From positions 1-55,927 of the forward strand of contig JAQTMN010000008.1 of the NCBI GenBank assembly GCA_028714315.1: 55,927 bases of DNA, in the 5' to 3' direction. The notes under the pieces were generated by a model that was not told the DNA's origin, ran no database searches, and worked only from the letters and a program-made list of their open reading frames with translations. Positions within the stretch are counted from its first letter, which is position 1. The number at the start of each line of letters is the position of its first letter. Source of the stretch: Sulfuricella sp. (GTDB taxonomy: Bacteria > Pseudomonadota > Gammaproteobacteria > Burkholderiales > Sulfuricellaceae). Made by a program: the position numbers and the translations under genes. Positions 31,285 through 44,100 of the stretch are shown one piece after another.

Positions 31285-33114
31285 CTATAAGACCCCATCC
31301 CCTTCAAGAAACCAAGCTGCCGACCAGGCTGGCAGCACGCCTTTCGCCAGCTCCGGTTCGAGATCGCCGGCGCCGGCGAACAGCGGCACACCGGCGGGAC
31401 GCGCCGCGCCGGCAACCGGCGATGCGCCCAGATTGGCCAGCAGGGTGAGGCGGCTGCCGTCGCCCAGCCGCCAGCCGGCTTGCAACGCGCGTTCGCCGAG
31501 GGGCGCCGTCCGCGCCTGCCCGGCCTCGATCCCCGCCAGGCGCGGCACGATTTCGCGCAGCCGTATCGCCAGCAGGTGATGGTAAAAATGGAGCCATTCG
31601 TGCTGCTCGGGCCGCGCCAGGCTATCCCAGTCGAGCCGGCTGCGCAGGAAGGTGGCGGGCGCATTGGGATCGGGAATGTCGGCTCGGGCGGCGGGATCGC
31701 CAAAGCGCGCGAAATGCGCGAACTCGCGGCGGCGTCCTTCGGTGACGGCGGCGGCCAGCTCTCCGCCGAAATCGCAAAAAAACTGGAACGGCGACGCCGC
31801 GCCGAATTCCTCGCCCATGAACAAAAGCGGCGGCGAAGGCGCGAGCAGCATCACCGCCACCGCCGCGCGCAAGGCCTGCGGCGGCGCCAGCGCGGTCAGC
31901 CGCTCGCCCCAGGCGCGATTGCCCACCTGGTCGTGGGTTTGCAGGAAAGCGACGAAAGCGGTCGGCGGCAGCGCGCGGCTCGGCTCGCCCCGCGCCGCGC
32001 CGTCGCGGTAGCGGGATACCTCGCCCTGGTAAGCAAAGCCCTCCTCCAGGCAGCGCGCCAGATGGCGCAACGGCCGATCCGCATAGTCGGCGTAATAGCC
32101 GTCCGCCTCACCGCTGACGAGCGTGTGCAGGACATGGTGGAAGTCGTCGTTCCACTGCGCATCGTATCCGGTGCCGCGCGCGAGGTAATGCGCCGCGTTG
32201 CAGTCGTTCTCCAGGACCAGGTGAACCTCGCGCTGCCGGCCCGGCCCGTTGCGCACGGCGGCGGCGAGCTCTTCCAGGATGTCCGGGCGCGAATCGTCGA
32301 AAATGGCGTGCACCGCGTCCAGGCGCAAGCCGTCCAGGTGGTATTCTTCGAGCCAGTAGAGCGCGTTGTGAATGAAGAAATCGCGCACCGTGCGGCTGTC
32401 CGGGCCGTCGTAATTGATCGCCGGGCCCCACGGCGTCCGATGGCGCGCGCTGAAAAACGGCGGCGCGTAGCGGTGCAGGTAGTTTCCCTCCGGCCCGAAG
32501 TGGTTGTAGACCACGTCGAGAAAAACCATCAGGCCCCGCGCATGGGCGCTTTGCACCAGTTCCTTGAGCGCCTCCGGGCGGCCGTAGCTGTGGTCCGGCG
32601 CGAACGGCAGCACCCCGTCGTAGCCCCAGTTGCGCGCGCCTGGGAAATCTCCCACCGGCATCAGTTCGACGGCGGTGATGCCAAGATCGGCCAGGTAATC
32701 CAGACGCTCCGTCACCTCCGCGAACGTCCCCGACGGGCTGAACGCACCGACGTGCAACTCGTAGAATACCGCTTCCTCCCACGGACGCCCGCGCCAGGCG
32801 CCGTCGCGCCAGTCGAATTCGGCCGGGTGGATCACTTCGCTCGCGCCGTGCACGTCGGCGGGATTGAACCGCGAAGCCGGATCGGGCACCCGGATGTCGC
32901 CGTCGATGCGGAACCGGTAGCGGCTGCCCGGCCCGGCCCGGCCGGTCGCTATTTCGAACCAGCCGCCGGGCAGCGCCGCCATCGGCAGGATGGCGTCGTC
33001 GGCGCCCTCCAGGCACAGCGCGACCTCGCGCGCGGCGGGGGCCCACAGCCGAAAGCGCACCTGGCCGCTTTGCAGTATCTCGGCCCCGAAGGGCATTTGA
33101 TGGCGACGGTTCAT
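31285..33114 (-). CDS. treZ: Malto-oligosyltrehalose trehalohydrolase
   Basis: 609 residues from the ATG at 33114 (MNRRHQMPFGAEIL). N-terminal CBM48-like domain (VRFRLWAPAAREVALCLEG), GH13 barrel with FYELHVGAFSPSGTF, VELMPVGDFPGARNWGYDGV, nucleophile Asp ~265 in GLRLDAVHAI, acid Glu ~301 in HLVLENDCNA, and LQTHDQVGNRAWGERL. The enzyme cleaves trehalose from the end made by TreY. Upstream and on the same strand as the TreY fusion, but separated from it by the 354-bp element. A short GTAGGTGCGAAT palindrome lies just before its start. Confidence 0.94.
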   Translation of the reverse strand: MNRRHQMPFGAEILQSGQVRFRLWAPAAREVALCLEGADDAILPMAALPGGWFEIATGRAGPGSRYRFRIDGDIRVPDPASRFNPADVHGASEVIHPAEFDWRDGAWRGRPWEEAVFYELHVGAFSPSGTFAEVTERLDYLADLGITAVELMPVGDFPGARNWGYDGVLPFAPDHSYGRPEALKELVQSAHARGLMVFLDVVYNHFGPEGNYLHRYAPPFFSARHRTPWGPAINYDGPDSRTVRDFFIHNALYWLEEYHLDGLRLDAVHAIFDDSRPDILEELAAAVRNGPGRQREVHLVLENDCNAAHYLARGTGYDAQWNDDFHHVLHTLVSGEADGYYADYADRPLRHLARCLEEGFAYQGEVSRYRDGAARGEPSRALPPTAFVAFLQTHDQVGNRAWGERLTALAPPQALRAAVAVMLLAPSPPLLFMGEEFGAASPFQFFCDFGGELAAAVTEGRRREFAHFARFGDPAARADIPDPNAPATFLRSRLDWDSLARPEQHEWLHFYHHLLAIRLREIVPRLAGIEAGQARTAPLGERALQAGWRLGDGSRLTLLANLGASPVAGAARPAGVPLFAGAGDLEPELAKGVLPAWSAAWFLEGDGVL

Positions 33115-33135
33115 GTGTTGGCCTTGTGAAGGCGG

Positions 33136-33161
33136 GTAGGTGCGAATGAATTCGCACCTAC
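33136..33161. repeat. GTAGGTGCGAAT inverted repeat, short copy 3
   Basis: 26-bp near-palindrome GTAGGTGCGAATGAATTCGC plus ACCTAC, lying in the 56-bp gap between glgX and treZ. Confidence 0.8.
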
Positions 33162-33170
33162 AACCCCTCG

Positions 33171-35306
33171 TTACTTCGCCGCCTTCGGCTGACGCAGCAA
33201 CACCAGCGAGCGGGGCTGCACCGGGTAGGCGCTGCCGCGTGCGTAGTGCTTGGCGATCGTCGGTTCGGCGGGAAAGCTGGTGTCCACCACGTGCAGCCAG
33301 CGCTGGCTCTGGCTGTAGCTCGGCAGCACGAAGCGGATCTCGTCGTTGGAGGCGTTGAGCAGGAGCAGGAAATTGTCGTCCGCGACGGCTTCTCCCTTCC
33401 GGTCGTCCTCGCCGATATCGTTCCCGGCGAGATACATGCCGAGGCAGCGGGCAAAGCCCTGGTGCCACTCCTTCTCGCTCATCTCCAGCCCGTCCGGGTT
33501 GAACCACATGATTTTCTTGACTCCGCCCTGGGCGGACGATTCCTGGAAGAAACTGCGGCGGTGGAAAGCCGGATGGCTCTTGCGCAAGCCGATCATGTGC
33601 TGGACGAACGCGAGCAGTTCCTCGTCTTCCGGCTTCAGGTTCCAGTCGATCCAGCTCACTTCGTTGTCCTGGCAATAGGCATTGTTGTTGCCCTGCTGGG
33701 TGCGTCCCATTTCGTCACCCGCCAACAGCATGGGCACGCCCTGGGACAGGAACAGCGTGGCGATGAAATTGCGTTTCTGCCGGGCGCGCAGGGCAAGTAT
33801 CCCGGCGTCGTCGGTCGGCCCTTCGACACCGCAGTTCCAGGCCTGGTTGTTGTCGTTGCCGTCGCGGTTTTTTTCGCCGTTGGCCAGGTTGTGCTTCTGT
33901 TCGTAGCTGACCAGGTCGTGCAGGGTGAAGCCGTCGTGCGCGGTGATGAAATTGATGCTGGCGTAGGGATGGCGGCCGTTGCTGGCGTACAGGTCGCTCG
34001 ATCCGGTAAGGCGGTAGGCGAGGTCGCCGATCAGCCCACCATCGCCCTTCCAGTAGGCGCGCGCGGCGTCGCGGTACTTGGCGTTCCACTCGGTCCAGCC
34101 GACCGGAAAGTTGCCGACCTGGTAGCCGCCTTCGCCCAGGTCCCAAGGCTCCGCGATCAGCTTGACCTGGGACAGTATCGGGTCCTGGTGGATGATGTCG
34201 AAGAAGGCGCCGAGCCGGTCCACCTCGTGCAATTCCCGCGCCAGCGCAGCAGCCAGGTCGAAGCGGAAACCGTCCACGTGCATTTCCAGCACCCAGTAGC
34301 GCAGGCTGTCCATGATGAGTTGCAGCACGCGCGGGTGCATCATGTTGAGGGTATTGCCGCAGCCGGTGTAGTCCATGTAAAAGCGCGGATTGTCCGGCGT
34401 CAGGCGGTAGTAGGAAGCGTTGTCGATGCCGCGGAAGCACAAGGTCGGCCCGAGATGGCTGCCTTCGGCGGTATGGTTGTAGACCACGTCGAGGATCACC
34501 TCGATGCCGGCCCGGTGCAGCGCCTTGACCATCCCCTTGAATTCCCGCACCGCGTCGTCGGTCGCCATGTAGCGCCGGTCCGGCACGAAAAAACCGATGG
34601 AATTGTAGCCCCAGTAATTACCCAGCCCGCGCTGGATCAGGTGGCGCTCGTCGACGAAGCAATGCACCGGCAGCAGTTCCACCGCGGTCACCCCCAGCTT
34701 CTGCAGATGTTCGATGGCCGGCGGGCTGGCGAGAGCTGAATAGCTGCCCCGCAATTCCTCGGGAATGCCGGGATGGAGAATGGTGAAGCCCTTGACGTGC
34801 AGTTCGTAGATGACCGTATTGTTCCAGGGCGTGGCCGGCGGCCGGTCTCCCTCCCAGTCGAAGGTGGGGTCGATCACCTGGCATTTGGGCATGACCGGGG
34901 CGTTGTCGCGCCAGTCGAAGGACAAATCCTCCCGGTCCGAGCCAACCTTGTAGCCGAAATGAGCGTCAGTCCAGCGCAGCTTTCCCGACGCCATCTTGGC
35001 GTAAGGATCGAGCAGCAGCTTGTTGGGGTTGAAGCGATGGCCACGCTCCGGCTGGTATGGCCCGTACACGCGGTAGCCGTATAACAGGCCGGGCTTCGCG
35101 CCGGGCAAATAGCAATGCCAGGCCAGGTCGGTCTGCTCGCGCATCTCGATGCGTTCGGTTTCGCGCCGCCCGCGCGCATCGAACAGGCACAGCTCGACCT
35201 TGTCCGCGTTCTCGGAAAACAGGGCGAAATTCACCCCCTCCCCGTCCCATGTCGCCCCTTGGGGATAAGGCTTCCCCGCCCATACGGATCTTGTTTGCTT
35301 GGTCAT
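33171..35306 (-). CDS. glgX: Glycogen debranching enzyme GlgX
   Basis: 711 residues. CBM48 N-terminus ([20 protein letters not shown]), GH13_11 barrel: [40 protein letters not shown], nucleophile Asp ~349 in [12 protein letters not shown], acid Glu ~385 in [14 protein letters not shown], Asp ~456 in [34 protein letters not shown]. It hydrolyses alpha-1,6 branches of limit dextrin and gives linear maltodextrins for MalQ, TreY and GlgE-type reactions. AAAGGCGAC precedes the ATG. It follows the MscS-like gene by 42 bp in the same orientation. Confidence 0.95.
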   Translation of the reverse strand: MTKQTRSVWAGKPYPQGATWDGEGVNFALFSENADKVELCLFDARGRRETERIEMREQTDLAWHCYLPGAKPGLLYGYRVYGPYQPERGHRFNPNKLLLDPYAKMASGKLRWTDAHFGYKVGSDREDLSFDWRDNAPVMPKCQVIDPTFDWEGDRPPATPWNNTVIYELHVKGFTILHPGIPEELRGSYSALASPPAIEHLQKLGVTAVELLPVHCFVDERHLIQRGLGNYWGYNSIGFFVPDRRYMATDDAVREFKGMVKALHRAGIEVILDVVYNHTAEGSHLGPTLCFRGIDNASYYRLTPDNPRFYMDYTGCGNTLNMMHPRVLQLIMDSLRYWVLEMHVDGFRFDLAAALARELHEVDRLGAFFDIIHQDPILSQVKLIAEPWDLGEGGYQVGNFPVGWTEWNAKYRDAARAYWKGDGGLIGDLAYRLTGSSDLYASNGRHPYASINFITAHDGFTLHDLVSYEQKHNLANGEKNRDGNDNNQAWNCGVEGPTDDAGILALRARQKRNFIATLFLSQGVPMLLAGDEMGRTQQGNNNAYCQDNEVSWIDWNLKPEDEELLAFVQHMIGLRKSHPAFHRRSFFQESSAQGGVKKIMWFNPDGLEMSEKEWHQGFARCLGMYLAGNDIGEDDRKGEAVADDNFLLLLNASNDEIRFVLPSYSQSQRWLHVVDTSFPAEPTIAKHYARGSAYPVQPRSLVLLRQPKAAK

Positions 35307-35348
35307 GTCGCCTTTCTGATTTGCGTGTGCCGGGCACGTGCCCGACGA

Positions 35349-36083
35349 TCATTTCGAGGAATCGGTTTTTTCATCCGTCTGGCGCTTGTCGCCAGACCTG
35401 CCACCCTTGCCGTCCGCGTCCTGCCTCGGCCACCATAGATCCAGCAATTCCGCCGCCCGCCGCCGGCCGCCCAGGCCGAAGGCGAGCGCCAGCGCCAGCA
35501 CCACCCCGGCGAGGAGGATCAGGAAACTCAGGCGCACCAGCTCGGTCTCCACCTGCACCTGTTCGAGCGCGATCAGCACCACGAACACCATGATCGCCCA
35601 GCGCGCCAGGCTGCCCAGGATTTCGGCATCCTGCAGTCCGACGTTCCGGCCGTAGGCGGTGACGGTTTCGCCGATGAAACTGGAAAAATAAGCGCCGAAC
35701 GCCAGCACCAGCACCGCCACGATGACCTTGGGGATGAACAGCGCGACCCGCCCGATCAGTTCGGTCACGTTGGTCAGCCCCAGGCTGTTGAACGCGATCA
35801 TCATGGCCGCGAGGATGGCGAGCCAGTAGACCAGCGCACCGAGTATGCCGATGGTGTCGGTCTGTATGCCGCCCTGCCGCAAAAAGCCGTCGATCCCTGC
35901 CCGCTCGGCGAGCACGTGGAAGTTGAAAGCCTTCAGGGCCTTCGCCACCGCGAGCCGGATCGCCTTGGCCAGCAGCCATCCTCCCAGCAGGATCAGGACG
36001 GCGATCAGCAGGCGGGGAAGAAATTCGCCGAGCTGGACCAGAAAACTCCGCAGCGGCTCCAGCGCCATGTCCACTTTTTCCAT
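35349..36083 (-). CDS. MscS-like (TM-helix family) membrane protein inside the trehalose array
   Basis: 244 residues, AAGGAG upstream of the ATG. Conserved mechanosensitive TM-helix repeats: FLPRLLIAVLILLGGWLLAK (~22-41), GIQTDTIGILGALVYWLAIL, AFNSLGLTNVTELIGRVALF, ARWAIMVFVVLIALEQVQV; about five helices. The beta/C-terminal MscS cage is absent and the tail is charged (DADGKGGRSGDKRQTDEKTD). Proteins of this type are usually annotated as mechanosensitive ion channel-like. Being embedded between treS and glgX suggests a link to osmotic control; gating itself is not demonstrated by sequence. Confidence 0.75.
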   Translation of the reverse strand: MEKVDMALEPLRSFLVQLGEFLPRLLIAVLILLGGWLLAKAIRLAVAKALKAFNFHVLAERAGIDGFLRQGGIQTDTIGILGALVYWLAILAAMMIAFNSLGLTNVTELIGRVALFIPKVIVAVLVLAFGAYFSSFIGETVTAYGRNVGLQDAEILGSLARWAIMVFVVLIALEQVQVETELVRLSFLILLAGVVLALALAFGLGGRRRAAELLDLWWPRQDADGKGGRSGDKRQTDEKTDSSK

Positions 36084-36095
36084 TGAAAGCTCCTT

Positions 36096-36154
36096 GTAGG
36101 TGCGAATTCATTCGCACAGAATCGACGAGATTGTGCGAATGAATTCGCACCTAC
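36096..36154. repeat. GTAGGTGCGAAT inverted repeat, copy 4
   Basis: GTAGGTGCGAATTCATTCGCAC, then AGAATCGACGAGATT, then GTGCGAATGAATTCGCACCTAC (arms of 22 bp). It lies between the TreS-maltokinase and MscS-like genes, 5 bp after the TreS stop. Confidence 0.85.
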
Positions 36155-36158
36155 AAAC

Positions 36159-39446
<3,288 letters not shown>

Positions 39447-39454
39447 GCCGCCCC

Positions 39455-41422
39455 CTAGAAGCAGGTCTCCACGTAGTCGCGGTAAGCCCAGCGCGTGATC
39501 CGGTAGATTTCCGCCGGATTTTGCCGGGGATCGAGATCGACGATATGGCGGTGGCCGCGCCACAGGTGCTTCCGCCCGGTCAGCAGCTCCTCGACCTGGA
39601 AGGTCTTGTCGCGGGGGATGCCCAGTTCCTGCAACGGAAATTCCAGCACCGCCTGGTGCGCCTCGAACGGGTCGAGATTGACCGCGACGAAGACGGTGTT
39701 CGAGCCGTCCAGCGTAGCCTTGCCGTAGAACAGCACGTTGTCGTCGTCGGCCGGGTAAAAGCGCAGGTTCTCCAGTTCGTGCAGGGCCGGGTTTTCCAGG
39801 CGGATGCGGTTGATCGCGGCGATTTCTTCCTTGATGTGGCCGGGGCGATCCCAGTCCCACACCTTGTAGTCGTATTTCTCCGAATCGAGGTATTCCTCGG
39901 TGCCCGGAACCGCCGCCGCCTCGCACAGCTCGAACCCGTTGTAGATGCCATACACGCTGGACAGCGTCGCCGCCAGCACCAGACGGATGATAAACGCCGG
40001 CCGCCCGCCGCTTTGCAGGAAGGCCGGCAGAATGTCCGGGGTGCAAGTGAAAAAATTCGGGCGCAGGTATTCCTTGACTTCGGACTGCGTCAGTTCGGTG
40101 AGATAGTCGGCGAGTTCCTGCTTGAAATTGCGCCAGGTGAAGTAGGTGTAGGACTGGGTGAATCCCGCCTTGGCCAGCGCCTTCAGCAGCTTGGGACGGG
40201 TGAAGGCTTCGGCCAGGAAGATGATGTCCGGACGCTCGTTCTGCACCTCGCGGATCAGCCATTCCCAGAATGCGATCGGCTTGGTGTGCGGGTTGTCCAC
40301 GCGGAATATCTTCACCCCCTGCCCGATCCAGAACAGCACCACGTCAAGCCATTCCCGCCAGATCTCGTCCTTCGCCGGGCTGTAGAAATCGACGTTGAAG
40401 ATGTCCTGGTATTTCTTGGGCGGGTTCTCGGCGTATTTGATGCTGCCGTCGGGACGGTAGCGGAACCAGTCCGGGTGTTCCTTCAGGTAGGGATGGTCGG
40501 GCGAGCACTGGATGGCGAAATCCAGCGCCACTTCCAGACCGTGCTCGCCTGCCTGCCGTACAAAAGCGCGGAAGTCCTCGAGCGTGCCCAGCTCGGGATG
40601 CACCGCCTTGTGTCCGCCCGCCTCCGAGCCGATGGCGTAAGGACTGCCCGGCGCGCCGGGGACGAGTTCTTCGGTGTTGTTCGGCCCCTTGCGGTGGGTC
40701 GCACCGATGGGATGGATCGGCACCAGGTAAACCACGTCGAAGCCCATCGACCGAATTTCCGGCAGGCGCGCCGCGCAATCCCTGAAGGTGGCGCTCTTGC
40801 CGCGCACCCTGCCCTGCGAACGCGGGAACATCTCGTACCACGCCGCGAAGCGCGCCGCCGGCCGGTCCGCGACCACTTCCAGCTCGCGCTCGCAGGCGGC
40901 GGCCGTGCTCCGGTCGGGATGACGCACCATCAGACGGCGCAGCGCCGGGGCGAGCAGCAAATCGGTGCGCTCCGCATCCAGCGTCTGGCGGTCGAAGTTT
41001 TCGACCACGCGCCGCAACTGGCTGCGGTCGTCGTCCGCCGCCCGCTCTGCCGCGGCAGCCACCAGCTGGCGGCCTTCCAGCAGTTCCAGGCCAACGGCCT
41101 GCCCGGCTTCGAGTTTTTTTTCCAGCTCCGCACGCCACGATTCGAATTGATCGACCCACGCCTCGATCGCATAGCGGTAGCGGGTATTTTTCTCCAGCGC
41201 GAAGCCGCCGCGCCAGCGGTCGTTGACCACCTGAGCCATCGGCGCTTCGAGCCAGTCGGCGGCGTCCGCTTCGCGGTATTTGACCACAGCGGCGAGCAGG
41301 TCGTGGCCTTCCTTGAAAATGTCCGCCTCGACTTCCAGGCGATCGCCCACCTCGCGCTTGACCGGGTAGCGGCCGCAGTCCAGCTCGGGGTAGATGTTCT
41401 CGATGACGATCGTGCCGGTCAT
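39455..41422 (-). CDS. glgE: Alpha-1,4-glucan:maltose-1-phosphate maltosyltransferase
   Basis: 655 residues. N-terminal domain (ENIYPELDCGRYPVKREVGD), GlgE barrel: AWYEMFPRSQG, VYLVPIHPIGATHRKGPNNT, GSEAGGHKAVHPELGT, nucleophile Asp ~375 in FRVDNPHTKP, acid Glu ~402 in FLAEAFTRP, YTYFTWRNFKQEL. It transfers maltosyl from maltose-1-phosphate onto a growing alpha-1,4-glucan, so trehalose can be stored as glucan. Starts at ATGA overlapping the amylase stop, and is followed after 8 bp by treS-mak, its substrate supplier: a classic GlgE-pathway operon. Confidence 0.96.
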   Translation of the reverse strand: MTGTIVIENIYPELDCGRYPVKREVGDRLEVEADIFKEGHDLLAAVVKYREADAADWLEAPMAQVVNDRWRGGFALEKNTRYRYAIEAWVDQFESWRAELEKKLEAGQAVGLELLEGRQLVAAAAERAADDDRSQLRRVVENFDRQTLDAERTDLLLAPALRRLMVRHPDRSTAAACERELEVVADRPAARFAAWYEMFPRSQGRVRGKSATFRDCAARLPEIRSMGFDVVYLVPIHPIGATHRKGPNNTEELVPGAPGSPYAIGSEAGGHKAVHPELGTLEDFRAFVRQAGEHGLEVALDFAIQCSPDHPYLKEHPDWFRYRPDGSIKYAENPPKKYQDIFNVDFYSPAKDEIWREWLDVVLFWIGQGVKIFRVDNPHTKPIAFWEWLIREVQNERPDIIFLAEAFTRPKLLKALAKAGFTQSYTYFTWRNFKQELADYLTELTQSEVKEYLRPNFFTCTPDILPAFLQSGGRPAFIIRLVLAATLSSVYGIYNGFELCEAAAVPGTEEYLDSEKYDYKVWDWDRPGHIKEEIAAINRIRLENPALHELENLRFYPADDDNVLFYGKATLDGSNTVFVAVNLDPFEAHQAVLEFPLQELGIPRDKTFQVEELLTGRKHLWRGHRHIVDLDPRQNPAEIYRITRWAYRDYVETCF

Positions 41423-42723
41423 CCCGCGCCCTCCACATGAAACACCCGCATCTCCAGCGGTGCCAGGTGGATCGTGTCGTGCTCGGAGAGCGGCCCGTGG
41501 GGGTTCTCCGGCGTGATTTCCCGGATGTCTGCAACGCCGCTTCCCATTACCTCGGCCAAGGCGTGAACGGCGAAATCCTGGTCATGCTCCGGATCACGGT
41601 TGATCAGCGCCGCCGCCCGCCCCGGCGACTGTTCGCCTTGGCGCAGCAGCCCGACCAGCGGCGAGTCGGGCGAGGTGAAGCGCACTTGCCGGCCTTCCTC
41701 GTTCAGCACCGGCGTGGCGGATTTCATCGCGTTGACGGCGCGGACGAACGGGCCGATATCGAACAGCGTCTCCTCCCAATCCTCGGGCCTGGTCTTCACC
41801 ACGTCGAGCTTGCGGCGAAAACCGTATTCGAATCCCATCGGCATCATCACTCCGGCCGAGAAAAAAGCGGCAAAAAGATATCGCAGCCGCGACACCCGCT
41901 CGTCACCGCTCGACTCCGCGGCCAGTCGCTCGGTATCGTGGCTCTCCGGGAATGCCACCGAGGGCGCGATGTGACGGTAGGTTTCGTACTGATCGAGCAG
42001 CCAGTCGGCGCGGAAGTCCCACCACTTGGCGCTGTTGAACAGATAGTCGAAGCCGGCGGCATGCAGCTGCGCCACTTCCGGCGGCTGCGCGCCGAGGGTT
42101 TCCGCGAAGAAATGCGCCTCCGGGTTGTGCGAGCGCGCGGCTTCGATGAGTTGCGCCCACACCGCGCCCGGCACTTTGTAAGCCGCATCGCAGCGAAAGC
42201 CGTGGAAGCCGAGCTGGGTATAGTGCAGCACCAGCTCTTTCCAGTAGGCGATCAGGCCGTCCCGGTCGACGGGGTGTTCGTAGTTGATTTCCGCCAAGTC
42301 GCCCCATACGGTGCGGCGGGAAACGTCATCCGGATGGTCGGGGTCGAGCGCGAACGGCGAGCGGATCGAGCCGTCCGCCTCGCGCGCGAACCATTCCGGG
42401 TGCTGCTCGACCAGCAGCGCATCCTTGGCCGTGTGGTTGATCACCAGATCCATCATCACGTTGATGCCCTGCTCTTCGGCCTGGCGCAGGAATTCGGCCA
42501 GCAGCTCGTCGGCGCTTTTGCCGCTGTGGCCCTGAAACAGCGGATGCAGGCGGTAATAATCCTTCACCGCGTACAAGCTGCCCGAGAATCCCGGATAGTG
42601 GAACGGGTTCAAGAACACCCAGTCGAACCCCAGCCCAGCGATGCGCGGCAGCTGCGTCTCCCAGTCGCGCAGCGAGCCCGCCAGAAGCGGGAATAGATTG
42701 TAGATGCGTGGGCCTTGCCCCAT
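41419..42723 (-). CDS. GH13 alpha-amylase family protein, glgE-linked
   Basis: 434 residues, cytoplasmic. Motifs: YNLFPLLAGSLRDWETQLPR, MMDLVINHTAKDALLVEQHP, catalytic Asp ~179 in FRCDAAYKVPG, Glu ~207 in FFAETLGAQ, Asp ~262 in FPESHDTERL. Shorter than secreted amylases and without a carbohydrate-binding module; this type commonly precedes glgE. It is the first gene of the minus-strand array and overlaps glgE by 4 bp. Likely acts on maltodextrins or maltosyl groups; exact reaction is not predictable. Confidence 0.87.
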   Translation of the reverse strand: MGQGPRIYNLFPLLAGSLRDWETQLPRIAGLGFDWVFLNPFHYPGFSGSLYAVKDYYRLHPLFQGHSGKSADELLAEFLRQAEEQGINVMMDLVINHTAKDALLVEQHPEWFAREADGSIRSPFALDPDHPDDVSRRTVWGDLAEINYEHPVDRDGLIAYWKELVLHYTQLGFHGFRCDAAYKVPGAVWAQLIEAARSHNPEAHFFAETLGAQPPEVAQLHAAGFDYLFNSAKWWDFRADWLLDQYETYRHIAPSVAFPESHDTERLAAESSGDERVSRLRYLFAAFFSAGVMMPMGFEYGFRRKLDVVKTRPEDWEETLFDIGPFVRAVNAMKSATPVLNEEGRQVRFTSPDSPLVGLLRQGEQSPGRAAALINRDPEHDQDFAVHALAEVMGSGVADIREITPENPHGPLSEHDTIHLAPLEMRVFHVEGAG

Positions 42724-42831
42724 TTTTTTCCCCGATTTTTTGCCGGCAACGAGCCTTTTTCAGGGTAGTCACGGGGTAGGCATAAATCAAATGACGGCGG
42801 GAAGCAGGGATTAGCTGTGTGGTACGGGTGT

Positions 42832-42896
42832 TGTGGGTACGGCTCTTGTGCCCTTTAGGGCGCAGCCGTACAGGTCAGGCTGAAGCCTGACCCACA
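42832..42896. repeat. TGTGGGT-bounded intergenic inverted repeat
   Basis: TGTGGGTACGGCT ... AGCCGTAC and GTCAGGCTGAAGCCTGAC, ending CCCACA. A related shorter copy is at 55537-55583 with the two hairpins in opposite order. Between divergent amylase and mscS genes. Confidence 0.75.
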
Positions 42897-43018
42897 TGGC
42901 TGCTCGCCGTGCAGCGCGCGAGGAACACAGGACAGGAAATCCGCTCTGGTTGATCTACAGGCCATGCGTGCGGTGCCCTGCTATATTGAGTTTTCCGCAA
43001 ACCCGCGAAGGAACTTCG

Positions 43019-43960
43019 ATGAAGGAATTCCTCCACGTCTTCAGCTGGGCCGAAATCGAGGAATGGACCAACCACGCCAAACCGTTCCTGCATGTCGTGC
43101 TGATCCTGGCGATTGCCTGGCTTGCGCTGCGCCTGTCCCAGCGCGGGATCGCGCTGTTCCGCCTCTATATGGGAACCCGCTCCCTCGATGGAGAGGACAC
43201 CAAGCGTGTCGAGACCCTGGCGCGCGTGTTCGGCTACATTGCTACCGTCGTCATCAGCGTGGTCGCCGGCATGCTGATGCTGAGCGTGTTCGGCATTTCC
43301 ATCGCGCCGATCCTCGCCGCGGCCGGCGCCGTGGGCATCGCCGTGGGATTCGGCGCGCAGAACCTGATCAAGGATTACTTCAACGGCCTGTTCATCCTGC
43401 TGGAAAACCAGGTACGCCAGGGCGACGTGGCCGAACTGGGCGGCAAGAGCGGGATGGTAGAGGAAGTAACGCTGCGCTACATCCGCCTGCGCGGCTACGA
43501 AGGCAACGTGCATTTCGTCCCCAACGGCACCATCACCACCGTGACCAACATGAGCCGCGGCTATTCCTACGCCGTGATCGACGCCTCGGTCGCCTATCGG
43601 GAGAACGTGGACGAGGTATTCGAGCTGATGCGCAAAACCGGTGCGGAATTGCGCCAGGATGGCCAGTTCGGCCCGAAAATCCTGGAGGATTTGGAGCTCG
43701 CCGGGGTGGACAACTGGGCAGACTCCGCCGTGGTGATCCGCTGCCGCATCAAGGTGCGGCCCCTGGAACAATGGAACGTAAAGCGCGAATTCCTGCGCCG
43801 CCTGAAACAGACCTTCGACGCCAACGGCATCGAAATTCCCTACCCCCATCTCACCATTTACCCCGGCCAAGGCAAGGACGGATCGGCGCCGCCGTTGCGT
43901 GTCGTTGCGCAAGAAAGCGTCCTGAATCTACCTGAGCCCGCACAGGAAAAGAAAAAATAG
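43019..43960 (+). CDS. mscS: Small-conductance mechanosensitive channel
   Basis: 313 residues from the ATG at 43019 (AAGGAAC upstream). Three membrane helices: ~22-42, ~68-90 and pore-lining TM3 ~95-115 (APILAAAGAVGIAVGFGAQN), followed by the MscS beta domain (GDVAELGGKSGMVEEVTLRY, VPNGTITTVTNMSR) and the C-terminal cage domain (~170-285). It releases solutes upon hypo-osmotic shock. Divergent from the trehalose array, which makes compatible solute; the two suit opposite phases of osmotic adaptation. Confidence 0.93.
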   Translation: MKEFLHVFSWAEIEEWTNHAKPFLHVVLILAIAWLALRLSQRGIALFRLYMGTRSLDGEDTKRVETLARVFGYIATVVISVVAGMLMLSVFGISIAPILAAAGAVGIAVGFGAQNLIKDYFNGLFILLENQVRQGDVAELGGKSGMVEEVTLRYIRLRGYEGNVHFVPNGTITTVTNMSRGYSYAVIDASVAYRENVDEVFELMRKTGAELRQDGQFGPKILEDLELAGVDNWADSAVVIRCRIKVRPLEQWNVKREFLRRLKQTFDANGIEIPYPHLTIYPGQGKDGSAPPLRVVAQESVLNLPEPAQEKKK

Positions 43961-44100
43961 AACGCCCTCCCCATTCAGGACGCACCCTCCCCTTGAAGCG
44001 AAAGGGATAACCATGCCCTTCCCCGCTTCTGTCATTTCAATAAGCCTGTGCTACACATAAATTTCCCCCCGCGTTACTTCGAATAAAGAAAGGAGTGGTC

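Noticed and set aside
31285-33675. Longer TreZ with ~187 additional N-terminal residues
   Set aside because: The extension is glgX and repeat sequence in another frame; the family start matches the ATG at 33114.
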